Shown piece by piece: positions 1 through 9,400 of a stretch of 64,000 nucleotides of DNA; within the stretch, counting starts at the first letter, position 1, and every line of letters starts with the position of its first letter. The notes under the pieces were generated by a model. The model did no database searches. It was not told the origin of the DNA and saw only the letters and a program-made list of their open reading frames with translations. The position numbers were made by a program, and so were the translations under genes. The stretch lies in the NCBI RefSeq assembly GCF_004217615.1, contig NZ_SHLD01000001.1, forward strand, positions 2,480,001 to 2,544,000, written 5' to 3'. The DNA comes from Micromonospora kangleipakensis (GTDB lineage: Bacteria > Actinomycetota > Actinomycetes > Mycobacteriales > Micromonosporaceae).

Positions 1-422
1 TTCTCGGCGAACTCCGCCCAGGGCGGGGTCTGCGCCGCCCCGGTGGCCTCCGGGCGCCCCTGGTCGGTGAGGGTGAACCGCTTGCGCCCGCCGCCCGATC
101 CGTCGGTGGCGACGATGACGCCCTCGTCCTCCAGCAGTTGGAGGGTGGGGTAGATCGAGCCGGGGCTGGGCCGCCAGGCCCCGCCGGTGCGGGAGTCGAT
201 CTCCTGGATCATCTCGTAGCCGTGCATCGGCCGCTCGGTGAGCAGGGCCAGCACGGCGCCCCGGACGTTGGGCCGGCGTCCCCGGCCGCGACCGCCCCGG
301 CCGCCTCGCCCGCCGTGACCGTGCGGCCCGGGGTGGAACGGCGGCCCGGGCGGGAACGGGGGGAAGCCGAAGCCGCGCATCCGAGCCTCGTGCATCGCGT
401 GCATCCGTCCGTGGAATCCCAT
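1..422 (-). CDS. PadR-family transcriptional regulator, C-terminus cut by window edge
   Basis: This gene runs off the left edge; about 140 residues are visible. The N-terminus carries a Gly/Arg/His/Pro-rich tail of about 45 residues (MGFHGRMHAMHEARMRGFGF and on), followed by a PadR winged helix (NVRGAVLALLTERPMHGYEM, then RPSPGSIYPTLQLLEDEGVI). The tailed form is common in actinobacterial PadR proteins. The ATG at 420-422 is preceded by an AAGGAG ribosome site eight bases upstream. It is divergent from the MFS transporter, so it probably represses that pump and itself; a palindrome lies in the shared promoter region. The ligand is unknown. The family call is firm; the target is inferred from position. 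Confidence 0.9.
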   Translation of the reverse strand, partial: MGFHGRMHAMHEARMRGFGFPPFPPGPPFHPGPHGHGGRGGRGGRGRGRRPNVRGAVLALLTERPMHGYEMIQEIDSRTGGAWRPSPGSIYPTLQLLEDEGVIVATDGSGGGRKRFTLTDQGRPEATGAAQTPPWAEFAE

Positions 423-451
423 CGGACTCTCCTTCACTCCGTAGTGTCGCT

Positions 452-471
452 GATGCATCGACGATATATCG
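452..471. promoter_or_regulatory. Palindromic candidate operator between padR and MFS genes
   Basis: Two palindromes sit side by side: GATGCATC (452-459) and CGATATATCG (462-471), followed by a further half-site GCATC at 477-481. AT-rich sequence is rare in this genome, and the site lies in the promoter region of the padR gene, where a TATA-like -10 box would fall. PadR proteins bind such dyads. Binding is inferred, not shown. Confidence 0.5.
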
Positions 472-532
472 GCAACGCATCGGCGACAAGACGAATCGTG
501 GGACGGGACGGCAAACCGTACGTACGTCTTGC

Positions 533-538
533 TAGGCT
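533..538 (+). promoter_or_regulatory. TAGGCT -10 box for leaderless MFS gene
   Basis: TAGGCT is followed by six bases and then the GTG at 545. This puts the transcription start at or next to the start codon, so the mRNA would be leaderless. No Shine-Dalgarno sequence is present. Confidence 0.55.
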
Positions 539-544
539 GCCGGC

Positions 545-1771
545 GTGCGCCTGCTTCCCGAACCGGGCCCGGCCCGGACCCTCGCCCTCTCCACGCTGGT
601 CAACACCGTCGGCCGGGGCACCTGGCTGACCGTCAGCGCGCTCTTCCTGACCCGTTCGGTCGGCCTGACCGTGGCCCAGGTCGGCCTCGGCCTCACCGTC
701 ACCGCGCTGGTCAGCCTGGTGGCCAGCACCCCGATGGGCTACCTCGCCGACCGGTACGGCCCGCGCGGCATCCAGCTCACCGCGCTGCTCGCCTCCGCCG
801 CCTGCACCGCCGCCCTGATCGCCGTCCGGTCCTTCCCGACCTTCCTCGTCGTCGGGATGCTGATGGCGATCGCCGACGCGGCAAGCCGGGGCGCCCGGGG
901 CGCGCTGATCGCCGGGGCCGTCCCCGCCGAGCAGCGGGTGCGTACCCGGGCCTGGCTGCGCGCCGTCACCAACGTCGGCATCTCGGTCGGCGCCGTGGTC
1001 GCCGGCTTCGGCCTCGCCGCGGACACCCGGGCCGGGTACGTGGCCCTGATCCTGCTCGACTGCGTGACGTACCTGGTCGCCGCGGCGATCCTGCTCCGGC
1101 TGCCGGCCGTCCCGCCGGTACCCGCGCCCGCGCACGGCCCGCGGCTGATCGCCCTGCGGGACCGCCCGTTCCTGGCCTTCACGGTCCTCGACGGGCTGCT
1201 CTCGATGCACTTCGGGCTGATCAACATTGCCCTGCCGCTCTGGATCGCCGACCACACCACCGCCCCGGACTGGCTCGTCTCGGCCTGCATGCTGGTCAAC
1301 ACCGTCATCGTGGTGCTCTTCCAGGTGCGCGCCTCGCGCGGCACCGAGGACCTGGCCGGGGCGGCCCGCGCCGCCCGCCGGGCCGGCGGGGTCATCGCGG
1401 TCGCCTGCGGGCTCTTCGCCGTGAGCGGGGGCGTGGCGACCCCGGCCGCGGTGGCGCTGCTGCTCGCCGGGGCGTTCGTGCACGTGATCGGCGAGCTGTG
1501 GCACGCGGCGGCCGGCTGGGGGATCTCCTTCGGCCTGGCCCCGGCCCACGCCCAGGGGCAGTACCAGGGCGCGTACGGGATGGGCATGCAGCTCGGCGGG
1601 ATGATCGCGCCGGTGGTGGTGACCACCCTGGCGGTCGGGTGGGGGGTGCCCGGCTGGCTGCTGCTGGGCGCGCTCTTCCTCCTGCTCGGGCTGCTGGTGC
1701 CGCCCGTCGTGGCGTGGGCGCGGCGGTCCCGCCCGGCCGAGCCGGCGCCCGCGCCGGTCCCGGTTGGCTGA
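545..1771 (+). CDS. MFS transporter
   Basis: This is a 408-residue major facilitator superfamily permease with about 12 hydrophobic segments. The motif after TM2 is GYLADRYGPRG (about residues 61-71), the classic MFS loop 2-3 signature G-x-L-x-D-R-x-G. The hydrophilic centre (PPVPAPAHGPR, near residue 195) separates the two six-helix bundles. The GTG start is chosen because the first residues run straight into TM1 and a -10 box stands six bases upstream. It is divergent from a PadR gene, which suggests a PadR-controlled efflux pump for a small toxic compound; the substrate cannot be read from sequence. Confidence 0.9.
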   Translation: MRLLPEPGPARTLALSTLVNTVGRGTWLTVSALFLTRSVGLTVAQVGLGLTVTALVSLVASTPMGYLADRYGPRGIQLTALLASAACTAALIAVRSFPTFLVVGMLMAIADAASRGARGALIAGAVPAEQRVRTRAWLRAVTNVGISVGAVVAGFGLAADTRAGYVALILLDCVTYLVAAAILLRLPAVPPVPAPAHGPRLIALRDRPFLAFTVLDGLLSMHFGLINIALPLWIADHTTAPDWLVSACMLVNTVIVVLFQVRASRGTEDLAGAARAARRAGGVIAVACGLFAVSGGVATPAAVALLLAGAFVHVIGELWHAAAGWGISFGLAPAHAQGQYQGAYGMGMQLGGMIAPVVVTTLAVGWGVPGWLLLGALFLLLGLLVPPVVAWARRSRPAEPAPAPVPVG

Positions 1772-1826
1772 CCCGGTCATCAGGTCGGCCGGCGCGCCCG
1801 GGGGCCGATCTGGCAGGCTGGTAGCC

Positions 1827-2666
1827 GTGCTGACGGTGCCGGTACGCCAACTGGGGGAGTCGGAGCGCCGCGCGGTCGAGCGGCTGCTCGACCTCGACCC
1901 GTTCGCGGGCGCGCAGGTGGCCGAGCGGGTGGCCGCGCGCGGGCTGGCCTGGTGGCGGGCCGACGGCCGGATCCTGGGCTACGGCGCCCGGCGCAGCCTC
2001 GAGTCGATCTGCTGGCTGGGCGGCAACCTGACCCCGGTGCTCGCCACCGAGTCGGCGGTCGCCGCCTTCGCCGACCAGCTCGGCACCGAGGAGCGGATCT
2101 GCTCGTCGATCGTCGGGCGGGCCGACGCCGTGCTCGGCCTCTGGGACCGCCTCTCCGGGCAGTGGGGGCCGGCCCGGGACGTACGCCCCAACCAGCCGCT
2201 GCTGGCCACGGACGCGCTGCCGACGGTGGCGGCCGACCCGGAGGTGCGGCAGGTGCGCGGCGGTGAGATCGACCGGCTCTTCCCGGCGGCGGTGGCGATG
2301 TACACCGAGGAGGTCGGGGTCTCGCCGCTGGCCGAGGACGGCGGGCGTGGCTACCGGCGGCGGGTGGCCGACCTGGTCCGCGCGGGCCGCGCGTACGCCC
2401 GGTTCGTCGACGGCAAGGTGGTCTTCAAGGCCGAGCTGGCCGTGGTGACCCGGCGCACCGCCCAGGTCCAGGGGGTCTGGGTAGCGCCGGAGTGGCGGGG
2501 TCGGGGGATCGCGACGGCGGCGATGGCGGCGGTGGTCCGGGACGCGCTGGTCCGGGTCGCGCCGACGGTCAGCCTCTACGTCAACGACTTCAACCTGCCG
2601 GCCCGCCGGGTCTACGAGCGCTGCGGCTTCCGGCCCGTCGGCACCCTCGCCACCGTGCTTTTCTGA
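1827..2666 (+). CDS. DUF4081 domain-containing GNAT N-acetyltransferase
   Basis: A 279-residue protein with an N-terminal DUF4081-like half (about 10-110) and a C-terminal GNAT fold (about 150-275). The acetyl-CoA loop reads VWVAPEWRGRGIATAAM, and the C-terminal part has the usual LYVNDFNLPARRVYERCGF. The family is conserved in actinobacteria (Mycobacterium tuberculosis Rv2867c is similar); its acceptor is unknown. The start GTG 1827 is preferred because CAGGCT stands seven bases upstream (leaderless pattern) and the protein aligns from VLTVPVRQL. An upstream in-frame ATG at 1764 would overlap the MFS gene and add 21 unlikely residues. Confidence 0.85.
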   Translation: MLTVPVRQLGESERRAVERLLDLDPFAGAQVAERVAARGLAWWRADGRILGYGARRSLESICWLGGNLTPVLATESAVAAFADQLGTEERICSSIVGRADAVLGLWDRLSGQWGPARDVRPNQPLLATDALPTVAADPEVRQVRGGEIDRLFPAAVAMYTEEVGVSPLAEDGGRGYRRRVADLVRAGRAYARFVDGKVVFKAELAVVTRRTAQVQGVWVAPEWRGRGIATAAMAAVVRDALVRVAPTVSLYVNDFNLPARRVYERCGFRPVGTLATVLF

Positions 2667-2743
2667 GCCGGGCATGGCCGGGATCACGCTCCGCTGAATT
2701 GCGCCGAACCGGACGTACGGCGTTATGCTGACCATGTTTTTGT

Positions 2744-2757
2744 ACTGACCGGTCAGT
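2744..2757. promoter_or_regulatory. Perfect 14-bp palindrome, candidate TetR operator
   Basis: ACTGACCGGTCAGT is a perfect dyad lying 24 bases before the start of the ABC ATPase gene. A possible promoter precedes it (TTGCGC at 2699-2704 and TATGCT at 2724-2729, 19-base spacer), so a bound repressor would cover the early transcribed region. The third gene of the unit encodes a TetR protein, the obvious candidate ligand-responsive repressor. Confidence 0.65.
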
Positions 2758-2780
2758 TCAACGGAAGTCGGGATGGGGCG

Positions 2781-3524
2781 ATGGAGATCGTCGAAGCCAG
2801 CGGGCTCGGTCTGCGGACCCGCCGGGGCTGGGTGTACCGGGACGTCGACCTCACCGCCGGGGCCGGCGAGCTGCACGCGGTGACCGGGCCGCCCGGCAGC
2901 GGGCGCACCTCCCTGCTGCTCGCCCTGGCCGGCCGCTTCCCGCACACCGACGGGGAGCTGCGCCGGCGCGGCCCGGCCGCGCTCGGCCAGGTCGCCAGGG
3001 TGCACGAGCCCGACCCGACGCTGACCGTGGCCGAACACATCCAGGAGCGGCTGCTGCTGCTCGGGCCGGTGCCGCGCCGCCGCCGCCAGCTCGTGCCGGT
3101 CGCCGCCGTCCGGGCCCGCCGGGCGTACCGGCGGGACGCCTTCGCCGCCGCCATCGCCGGTGCCGGCTTCACCGACACCCCGCTCGACCCCGACCGGTAC
3201 GGCCGGGACCTCACCCCCGTCGAGCGGCAGGTGCTCGGCCTGGTGCTGGCCAGCCTGAGCGGCCCCAACCTGATCGTCGCCGACGACGTGGACGCCGGAT
3301 CCGACGCCCCCGAGCGGCAGTGGATGTGGGCCGCCCTGTCCCGCCTCGCCGACCAGGGGTACGCCGTGGTCGTCAGCGCCCGCGCCGTCGAGCCCGGCAG
3401 CACCGCGATCACCCACCGGATCGGCGACCCGACCCTGCCCGCCCGTACCGAGCTGACCCTGCCCCCGGCCGCCCTCGTCGCCCCCCGGGCGGCCCAGGAC
3501 CAGATCCCCGAGGTGACCGCATGA
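2781..3524 (+). CDS. Degenerate ABC-type ATPase paired with YhgE/Pip protein
   Basis: This 247-residue protein has the fold and motif order of an ABC ATP-binding subunit, but the key residues are altered. Walker A reads GPPGSGRTS (about residues 39-47), with arginine in place of the invariant lysine. The signature region reads LTPVERQ instead of LSGGQ, and Walker B reads LIVADDVDA with aspartate instead of the catalytic glutamate. The stop codon overlaps the ATG of the YhgE/Pip gene (ATGA), so the two are translationally coupled and likely work together at the membrane. Efficient ATP hydrolysis is doubtful; a structural or nucleotide-sensing role is possible. No Shine-Dalgarno is strong; GATGGGGCG precedes the ATG. 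Confidence 0.8.
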   Translation: MEIVEASGLGLRTRRGWVYRDVDLTAGAGELHAVTGPPGSGRTSLLLALAGRFPHTDGELRRRGPAALGQVARVHEPDPTLTVAEHIQERLLLLGPVPRRRRQLVPVAAVRARRAYRRDAFAAAIAGAGFTDTPLDPDRYGRDLTPVERQVLGLVLASLSGPNLIVADDVDAGSDAPERQWMWAALSRLADQGYAVVVSARAVEPGSTAITHRIGDPTLPARTELTLPPAALVAPRAAQDQIPEVTA

Positions 3525-5671
3525 GTGTCGTTCGTCTTGCACTCTTCGAACTGCGCCGGATGACCCGGGGCCGGCTGCCGCGCGCCGCGCTCGCCGTCCT
3601 CACCGTCATCCCACTGCTCTACGGCGCCCTCTACCTCTACGCCTTCTGGGACCCGTACGGGAACCTGGACCGCATCCCCGTCGCCCTGGTCAACGCCGAC
3701 CGGCCGGCGAAGGCGAGCGACGGCACCGAGGTGCACGCCGGCCGGGACCTCACCGACGAGCTGATCGACCGCCGGGTCTTCGGCTGGACCGTCACCGACC
3801 CCGACGACGCCGCCGCCGGCCTGCGCAGCGGCCGCTACCACCTGGTCTTCTCCATCCCGGCGGACTTCTCCGCCAACCTGGCGGCCAGCCCCGAGCCGGA
3901 CCAGCCGGCCCGCCGGGGCGAGCTGAAGGTGGTCAACGACGACGCCACCAACTACCTGTCCGGGCTGCTCGCCCGCTCCGCGTTCAGCGAGATCCGGGCC
4001 GCCGCCGCGGAGAGCACCGCCGCGTCGTACTTCGACAAGATGCTGATCGGGTTCACCGACGCCAAGGCGGAGACCGGCCGGGCCGCCGACGGCGCCGGGA
4101 AGATCCACGACGGGCTCGGCGCCTCCGAGGACGGCGCCGGGAAGATCGCCGACGGGCTGGACGCCTCGGAGAACGGCGCCGGACAGCTCGCGGCCGGCCT
4201 CGACAAGTCCGTGCAGGGCGCGGCGAAGCTGGCCTCCGGGCTCGACCAGCTCTACACCGGCGCGGCGCAGATCGCCGACGGCACCAACCGCGCGGCGACC
4301 GAGACTCGGGCCGCCGCCGCCCAGGTGGACGCGGCCGCCGACAGGTACGGGCCGCTGCTGCGGGACAACGCCGAGGAGATCGGGCGGGCCGCCACCCTCG
4401 TCGCCGAGGGCGCGGAGGCGCTCGCCGACGGCATCGACGCGCTGCCGGCGAAGGCGGACGAGGTGGTGACCCAGGCGGACAAGGTCCGCGACCGGCTGGA
4501 CGCGCTGGTCGAGGCCCACCCCGAGCTGGCCGACGACCCGAACCTCGTCGCCGCCCGGCAGGCCGCCGACCAGGCCGTCACCGCCGCCAGGGCGGTCGTC
4601 GCCACCCTCGACAAGAGCGACCTGGCCGGGCTGAAGAAGCAGATGACCCAGGTCGCCGCGACCGCCCGCGAGGTCGCCGCCGCCGCGCCGCACCTCGCCG
4701 ACGACGTCGCCGGCGCCCGGGCCAAGGTCGACCAGCTCGCCAGCGGGCTCACCACCCTCGCCGACGGCAGCGCCAGGCTGCGCGACGGACTGGGCGGCGC
4801 GGCGGACGGCGCGGACCAGCTCCGCGGCGGGCTGTACCGGCTCGCCACCGGCGCCCGCCAGCTCGACGGTGGGCTGGCCCAGCTCAGCAGCGGCAGCGAC
4901 CGGCTCGCCGACGGGCTGACCAGGCTGGAGGGCGGGGCAGGCGACCTCGCCGACGGGCTGGCCGCCGGGGAGAAGAAGCTGCCCGGGTACGACGACGCGG
5001 AGAGCCGCGCCGACATCCTCGGCGACCCCGTCGGGCTGATCCGCAACTCGCAGCACCCGGCCGGCTCGTACGGCGTGGGCTTCGCCCCGTACTTCCTCGC
5101 CCTGGCGCTCTGGGTCGGCGCGATGATCACGTACATGCTGCTGCGGCCGGTCAACCGGCGGCACGTGATGTCCGGCGCGCCCGGCTGGCGGGTTGCGCTC
5201 GCCGGCTGGCTGCCCGCCGCGGCGATCGGGCTGGCCCAGGCCGGGGTGCTCTTCGCCGTGGTCACCCTGGTGCTCGGCCTCGACCCGGTGCACGGTGCGG
5301 CCACCCTCGGCCTGCTGGCGCTGACCTCGCTCGCCTTCACCGCGATCATGCAGCTGCTCGGCGCGGCGCTCGGCCCGGCCGGCCGGCTCGCCGCGCTGGC
5401 CCTGCTGATGCTCCAGCTCACCTCCTCCGGCGGCACCTATCCGGTGCAGACCTCGCCCGGCTTCTTCCAGGCGATCCACCCCTGGCTGCCGATGACGTAC
5501 GTGGTGGCCGGACTCCGGCACACCATCAACGGCGGGCCGGCCGGACCGGTGCTCACCGGGGCCCTCGTGCTCGTCGCGTTCGGGGTGGGTGCCCTGGTGC
5601 TGACCATCGCCGCGACCCGCCGCTCCCGCCGACTCACCCCGGCCAAGCTGCACCCCGAACTGGCCATGTGA
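3521..5671 (+). CDS. YhgE/Pip domain membrane protein
   Basis: A 716-residue protein with one transmembrane segment near residues 22-45, a long extracytoplasmic region (about 46-510) and five or so membrane segments at the C-terminus (about 520-705). The extracellular part contains two runs of short alanine/glycine/aspartate repeats of the type GAxxLxDGL (about 190-260 and 400-485), typical of YhgE/Pip proteins, which are predicted to form long coiled stalks. The family includes phage infection protein Pip and is related to EsaA of type VII secretion. It overlaps the degenerate ATPase gene by four bases and is followed by tetR, overlapping a possible upstream start. Export or cell-surface function is likely, but the cargo is unknown. 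Confidence 0.88.
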   Translation: MSVVRLALFELRRMTRGRLPRAALAVLTVIPLLYGALYLYAFWDPYGNLDRIPVALVNADRPAKASDGTEVHAGRDLTDELIDRRVFGWTVTDPDDAAAGLRSGRYHLVFSIPADFSANLAASPEPDQPARRGELKVVNDDATNYLSGLLARSAFSEIRAAAAESTAASYFDKMLIGFTDAKAETGRAADGAGKIHDGLGASEDGAGKIADGLDASENGAGQLAAGLDKSVQGAAKLASGLDQLYTGAAQIADGTNRAATETRAAAAQVDAAADRYGPLLRDNAEEIGRAATLVAEGAEALADGIDALPAKADEVVTQADKVRDRLDALVEAHPELADDPNLVAARQAADQAVTAARAVVATLDKSDLAGLKKQMTQVAATAREVAAAAPHLADDVAGARAKVDQLASGLTTLADGSARLRDGLGGAADGADQLRGGLYRLATGARQLDGGLAQLSSGSDRLADGLTRLEGGAGDLADGLAAGEKKLPGYDDAESRADILGDPVGLIRNSQHPAGSYGVGFAPYFLALALWVGAMITYMLLRPVNRRHVMSGAPGWRVALAGWLPAAAIGLAQAGVLFAVVTLVLGLDPVHGAATLGLLALTSLAFTAIMQLLGAALGPAGRLAALALLMLQLTSSGGTYPVQTSPGFFQAIHPWLPMTYVVAGLRHTINGGPAGPVLTGALVLVAFGVGALVLTIAATRRSRRLTPAKLHPELAM

Positions 5672-5742
5672 GGATGCTGATGGGTCGGACGGCGGTGACG
5701 CGGGGCTCCGGCACGGGCCGGGGTTGTCGACGGGGAGGTCGA

Positions 5743-6336
5743 GTGACGGACGGACGGTCGCGGCGGCGGGAGGACACCCGCCAGCGCCTCTTCGTGGCGG
5801 CGGTGGAGCTCATCGCCGAGCAGGGCTTCTCGGCGACCACCGTCGACGACATCGCGGCCCGCGCCGGCGTGGCGAAGGGGACGATCTACTACAACTTCGA
5901 GTCCAAGACGGCGCTCTTCGAGGAGCTGCTGCGGCACGGCATCGGGCTGCTCACCGCCGACTTCCGCGCCGCGGTGGACGGGCTGCCGCCGCGCGAGGCG
6001 CTCGCCGCCCTGGTCCGCGCCGAGCTGCAGTACATCCGCCGGTACCGGGCCTTCGCCCAGCTGCTGCTCTCAGAGATGTGGCGGACCAACCGGGAGTGGC
6101 AGCAGACCCTGCGGCTGCTGCGCGGCGAGGCGATCGAGGTGATCGCCGAGACCGTCCGGGCCGGGGTGGCCAGCGGCGACCTCCCCGCCGACCTGGACGT
6201 GCGGACGGCCAGCTCGGCGCTGTTCGGCGTCGGGCTGGTGGTGGCCGTGGACTGGCTGGTCTTCCAGCCGGAGCGGCCGATCGAGGACGTGCAGGAGGCG
6301 CTGCTCGGCATCGTCCGCCGGGTCGCCCAGACCTGA
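5743..6336 (+). CDS. TetR-family transcriptional regulator
   Basis: This 197-residue regulator starts with a canonical TetR helix-turn-helix (about residues 12-58; FSATTVDDIAARAGVAKGTI, then YYNFESKTALFEELL) and has a divergent ligand-binding C-terminal half. The GTG at 5743 is chosen because GGGGAGG stands just upstream. A second in-frame GTG at 5668 overlaps the stop of the YhgE/Pip gene and would add 25 basic residues. It is the last gene of the ATPase-YhgE/Pip-TetR unit, and the 14-bp palindrome ahead of the unit is the likely operator, giving negative autoregulation. Confidence 0.88.
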   Translation: MTDGRSRRREDTRQRLFVAAVELIAEQGFSATTVDDIAARAGVAKGTIYYNFESKTALFEELLRHGIGLLTADFRAAVDGLPPREALAALVRAELQYIRRYRAFAQLLLSEMWRTNREWQQTLRLLRGEAIEVIAETVRAGVASGDLPADLDVRTASSALFGVGLVVAVDWLVFQPERPIEDVQEALLGIVRRVAQT

Positions 6337-6455
6337 GCGCGGGCGGCGGCCGTGGCCGCCTACGGAGCGGGGCGCGGTAAATGCGTTGAGCGGTCGCGGC
6401 CGGACGACAAGGCTGGGGGCACCGCCCCGCCCACCCGAGTCCGGAGGACCGTCCC

Positions 6456-9400
6456 ATGCGCCTGCTCCGTGATCTCTGGGCCACCGCACCGCGCCGGATG
6501 GCGGTCGTCGTCCTGCTGATCCTGCTCGGCGCCGGTGGCCAGGCCGCCGCCTCGGCGCTGGCCGGGCCCGTGCTGGTGCACCGCTCGGCCGGCTGGTTCG
6601 CGGCCCTGGCCGTGGCGCTGGTCGCCGCCGTGCTCACCGACCTCGCCATCGGGCTGCTGATGGCCGGGCTGACCGCCGACTGGTCCGCCGACGTCCGCCG
6701 CCGGCTCTGCCGGGTGGCGCTCGGGCAGCACCTGCCCACCCTGGAGACCACCCCCGTCGGCGAGCTGCTCGACCGGATCGACAACGACGTCTACCAGGTC
6801 GCCGCCGAGATGCGGAACACCGGCGTCCGCCTCGTCCAGGGGCTCGCCGTCTGCCTGCTCGCCACCGCGAGCGCGCTGATCGTCTGGTGGCCGGCCGGGA
6901 TCGGGATGGTCGTGCTGACCACCCTGCTCGGCGTGCTGCTGCGCCGCCCCACCGCGCGGATCGCCCCGGCCCGGATGGCCGAGGAGGAGGCCTGGTCCGA
7001 CCTCGCCGCGGTGATGGAGGAGGCGGTGCACGGCCAGGACGACGTCCGCACCAGCCTGGCCCGGCCGTACGTGCTGCGGCTCTACGCCCGGCGGGCCGCC
7101 GAGGTGATCGCCCGGGGTGGCCGGGTCTTCCGGCTCTCCGCCCGGGTCACCGCCCTCGCCGCCGGGTGCATCCGGGTCGGCATCGCCGGCGTGGTGCTCG
7201 GCGGGGCGTGGGCGCTGGCCGCCGGCCGGATCGACGGCGCCCGGCTCACCGCGATCTGGCTGCTCGCGCTCGCCTTCGGCGCGACCGTCGAGCACATTGC
7301 CCGCTGGGTGCCGCACCTGCAGTACGCGCTCGGCGCCTGGGCCCGGGTGCAGCTGCTCTCCGGCGCCCGGCAGGAACCCGCCGGCGGCGCCGCCCCGGCC
7401 GACGGCGACCTGACCGTCCGCGGGCTCACCTTCCGGTACCCGTCCGGCGGGGACGAGCGGGGGCCGGCGCTGCGCGACATCCGACTCGCCTTCGCCCGCG
7501 GCCGGTCGTACGCCCTGGTCGGGCGGACCGGGTCGGGCAAGTCGACGCTGGCCAAGGTGCTCACCCGGGCCGTGGACGTGCCGCGCGGCACCGTCTTCCT
7601 CGGCGACACCGACCTGGTCGACCTGGACGTCGAGGCGCTGCGCCGGTGGATCGCGGTGGTGCCGCAGCGTACCGAGATCCTGGCCGGCACCCTCGCCGAG
7701 AACGTCGCCCTCTTCGACCCCGAGCTGCTCGACGACGCCACCCGGGCGCTGGCGGAGCTGGGGCTGGCCGGCTGGATCGCCGAACTTCCCGACGGCGTGG
7801 ACACGAAGCTCGGCGAGGGCGGGCACGTCCTCTCCGCCGGGCAGGAGCAGCTCGTGGCGTTCGCCCGGATCCTGGTCCGCGACCCGCACGTGGTGATCCT
7901 CGACGAGGCCACCGCCCGGCTCGATCCGGTCACCGAGACCCGCGTCCGCCAGGCCACCGAACGTCTGCTCGCCGACCGGATCGGCATCGTCATCGCGCAC
8001 CGGCTCTCCTCGGTGCGCCGCTGCGACGAGGTCGTGGTGATGGCCGACGGCGCGGTGCTGGAGGCCGGCCCGCTGCGCGAGTCGGAGCGCTTCGCCGAGC
8101 TGCTGGCAACCAGCCACGCCAGCGCGTACGCCTCGGCCGGCGCCGGGCGCGGCGGGGTGGATCTGCTGCCCGGGCCCGATGAGCCGTGGGACGACGGCGA
8201 GCCGGCGTCCGCGCCGGCCGGGGCCGCCCGGCCGGCCCCGGTGGTCGTACCGAAGAGCGACCCGCCGCCGCTGCCCCCGGCGCCGCCCGCGCGGACCATG
8301 CGGGAGATCCTGCGGCTGGGCACCAACGACCCGCGGTACGGCCTGGTCTCCGTCTGCCTCTTCGTGGTGATGACGCTGCTCGGCCTGGACGGCTCGGTGC
8401 TGCCGTGGCTCTGGGCCGACGTGGTCGGCGGGGGCGACCCGTGGCTGCCGGCGCTGGGCATCGTCGCCGCGCTGCTGGTCGTCCTGCCGCTGCCCTACCT
8501 GACCAACCTGTGGTTCCCGCAGTGGTGGATCCGGCAGATGCTGCGGATCAGCCTGCGGCTGGTGCACGGGCAGACCGGGCCGCGCCGGGTCAGCGGGCAC
8601 ACCCCGGCCGAGGTGGTCGCCCAGGGCGGCGACACCGACCGGGTGGTGCAGCTCGCCGACAACCTGATGGACCAGTTCATCTCGGTGGCGATCGTGGTCA
8701 CCATGACCGTGGTGACCGGCAGCGTCGTGCCGGGGCTCTTCTTCGCCGGGACGATGCTGGTCTCCGGGCTCGCGGCGACACTGTTCGGGCCGCGGCTGGA
8801 ACGCACCGCCGGGGGGACCGTGAAGGCCCGGGCCGCCTTCGCGACCGCCCTGGTCTCCTCGCTCTCCGCCGCCCGCACGGTGAAGCTCGCCGGCGCCACC
8901 CGCCCGGTGCTGGACCACCTCGCGGCGCTCGACACCGTCCGCAGCGACCGGCAGCGCCGGGAGATCTCCATGCAGGTGTGGGCGCGGTCCACCCCGTCGC
9001 TGGTCAGTGGCCTGTTGCCGATCGGCGCGTGGGCGCTCTACCTGGCCGGCGGGCTCTCCGCCGGCGCCACCCTGGTCGCGGTCTCCACTCTCGGGGCGGC
9101 CCGCTGGTTCGCCTGGACCACCGCCTCGCTGGTCTCGCACTACCCGTCGGCGCGGGTGTGGACCCGGCGGACCGTGGCGATGGCCGGGATCGGGGAGTAC
9201 TCGGCGTCGGTGCCGGGCGTCGACCTCGCCGCCGGCACCGCGCCCGCGCCCGACCCGCCGCCGCGCCACCCGCTGCGCCGGCTCGACCTCACCGGCTTCG
9301 GGGCGCTGCACACCGACGGCACCCTCGCCGTCCGGGACGTCGACCTGACCGTCGAACGGGGGCAGTTGGTGCTGGTCGTGGGCCCGGTCGGCTCCGGCAA

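Noticed and set aside
138..629. Plus-strand ORF over the padR gene
   Set aside because: It is antisense to the PadR winged helix and has no recognisable content or ribosome site.
2753..5653. Very long minus-strand open frames opposite real genes (also 6360-10040, 15508-18645, 26722-29619)
   Set aside because: They lie opposite genes with clear domains, are rich in Arg, Gly, Pro and Gln without motifs, and arise from the GC-rich third codon positions.
5668..5742. Upstream GTG start for tetR overlapping the YhgE/Pip stop
   Set aside because: It would add 25 residues before a normal TetR N-terminus, while GTG 5743 has a good ribosome site; kept as an alternative only.
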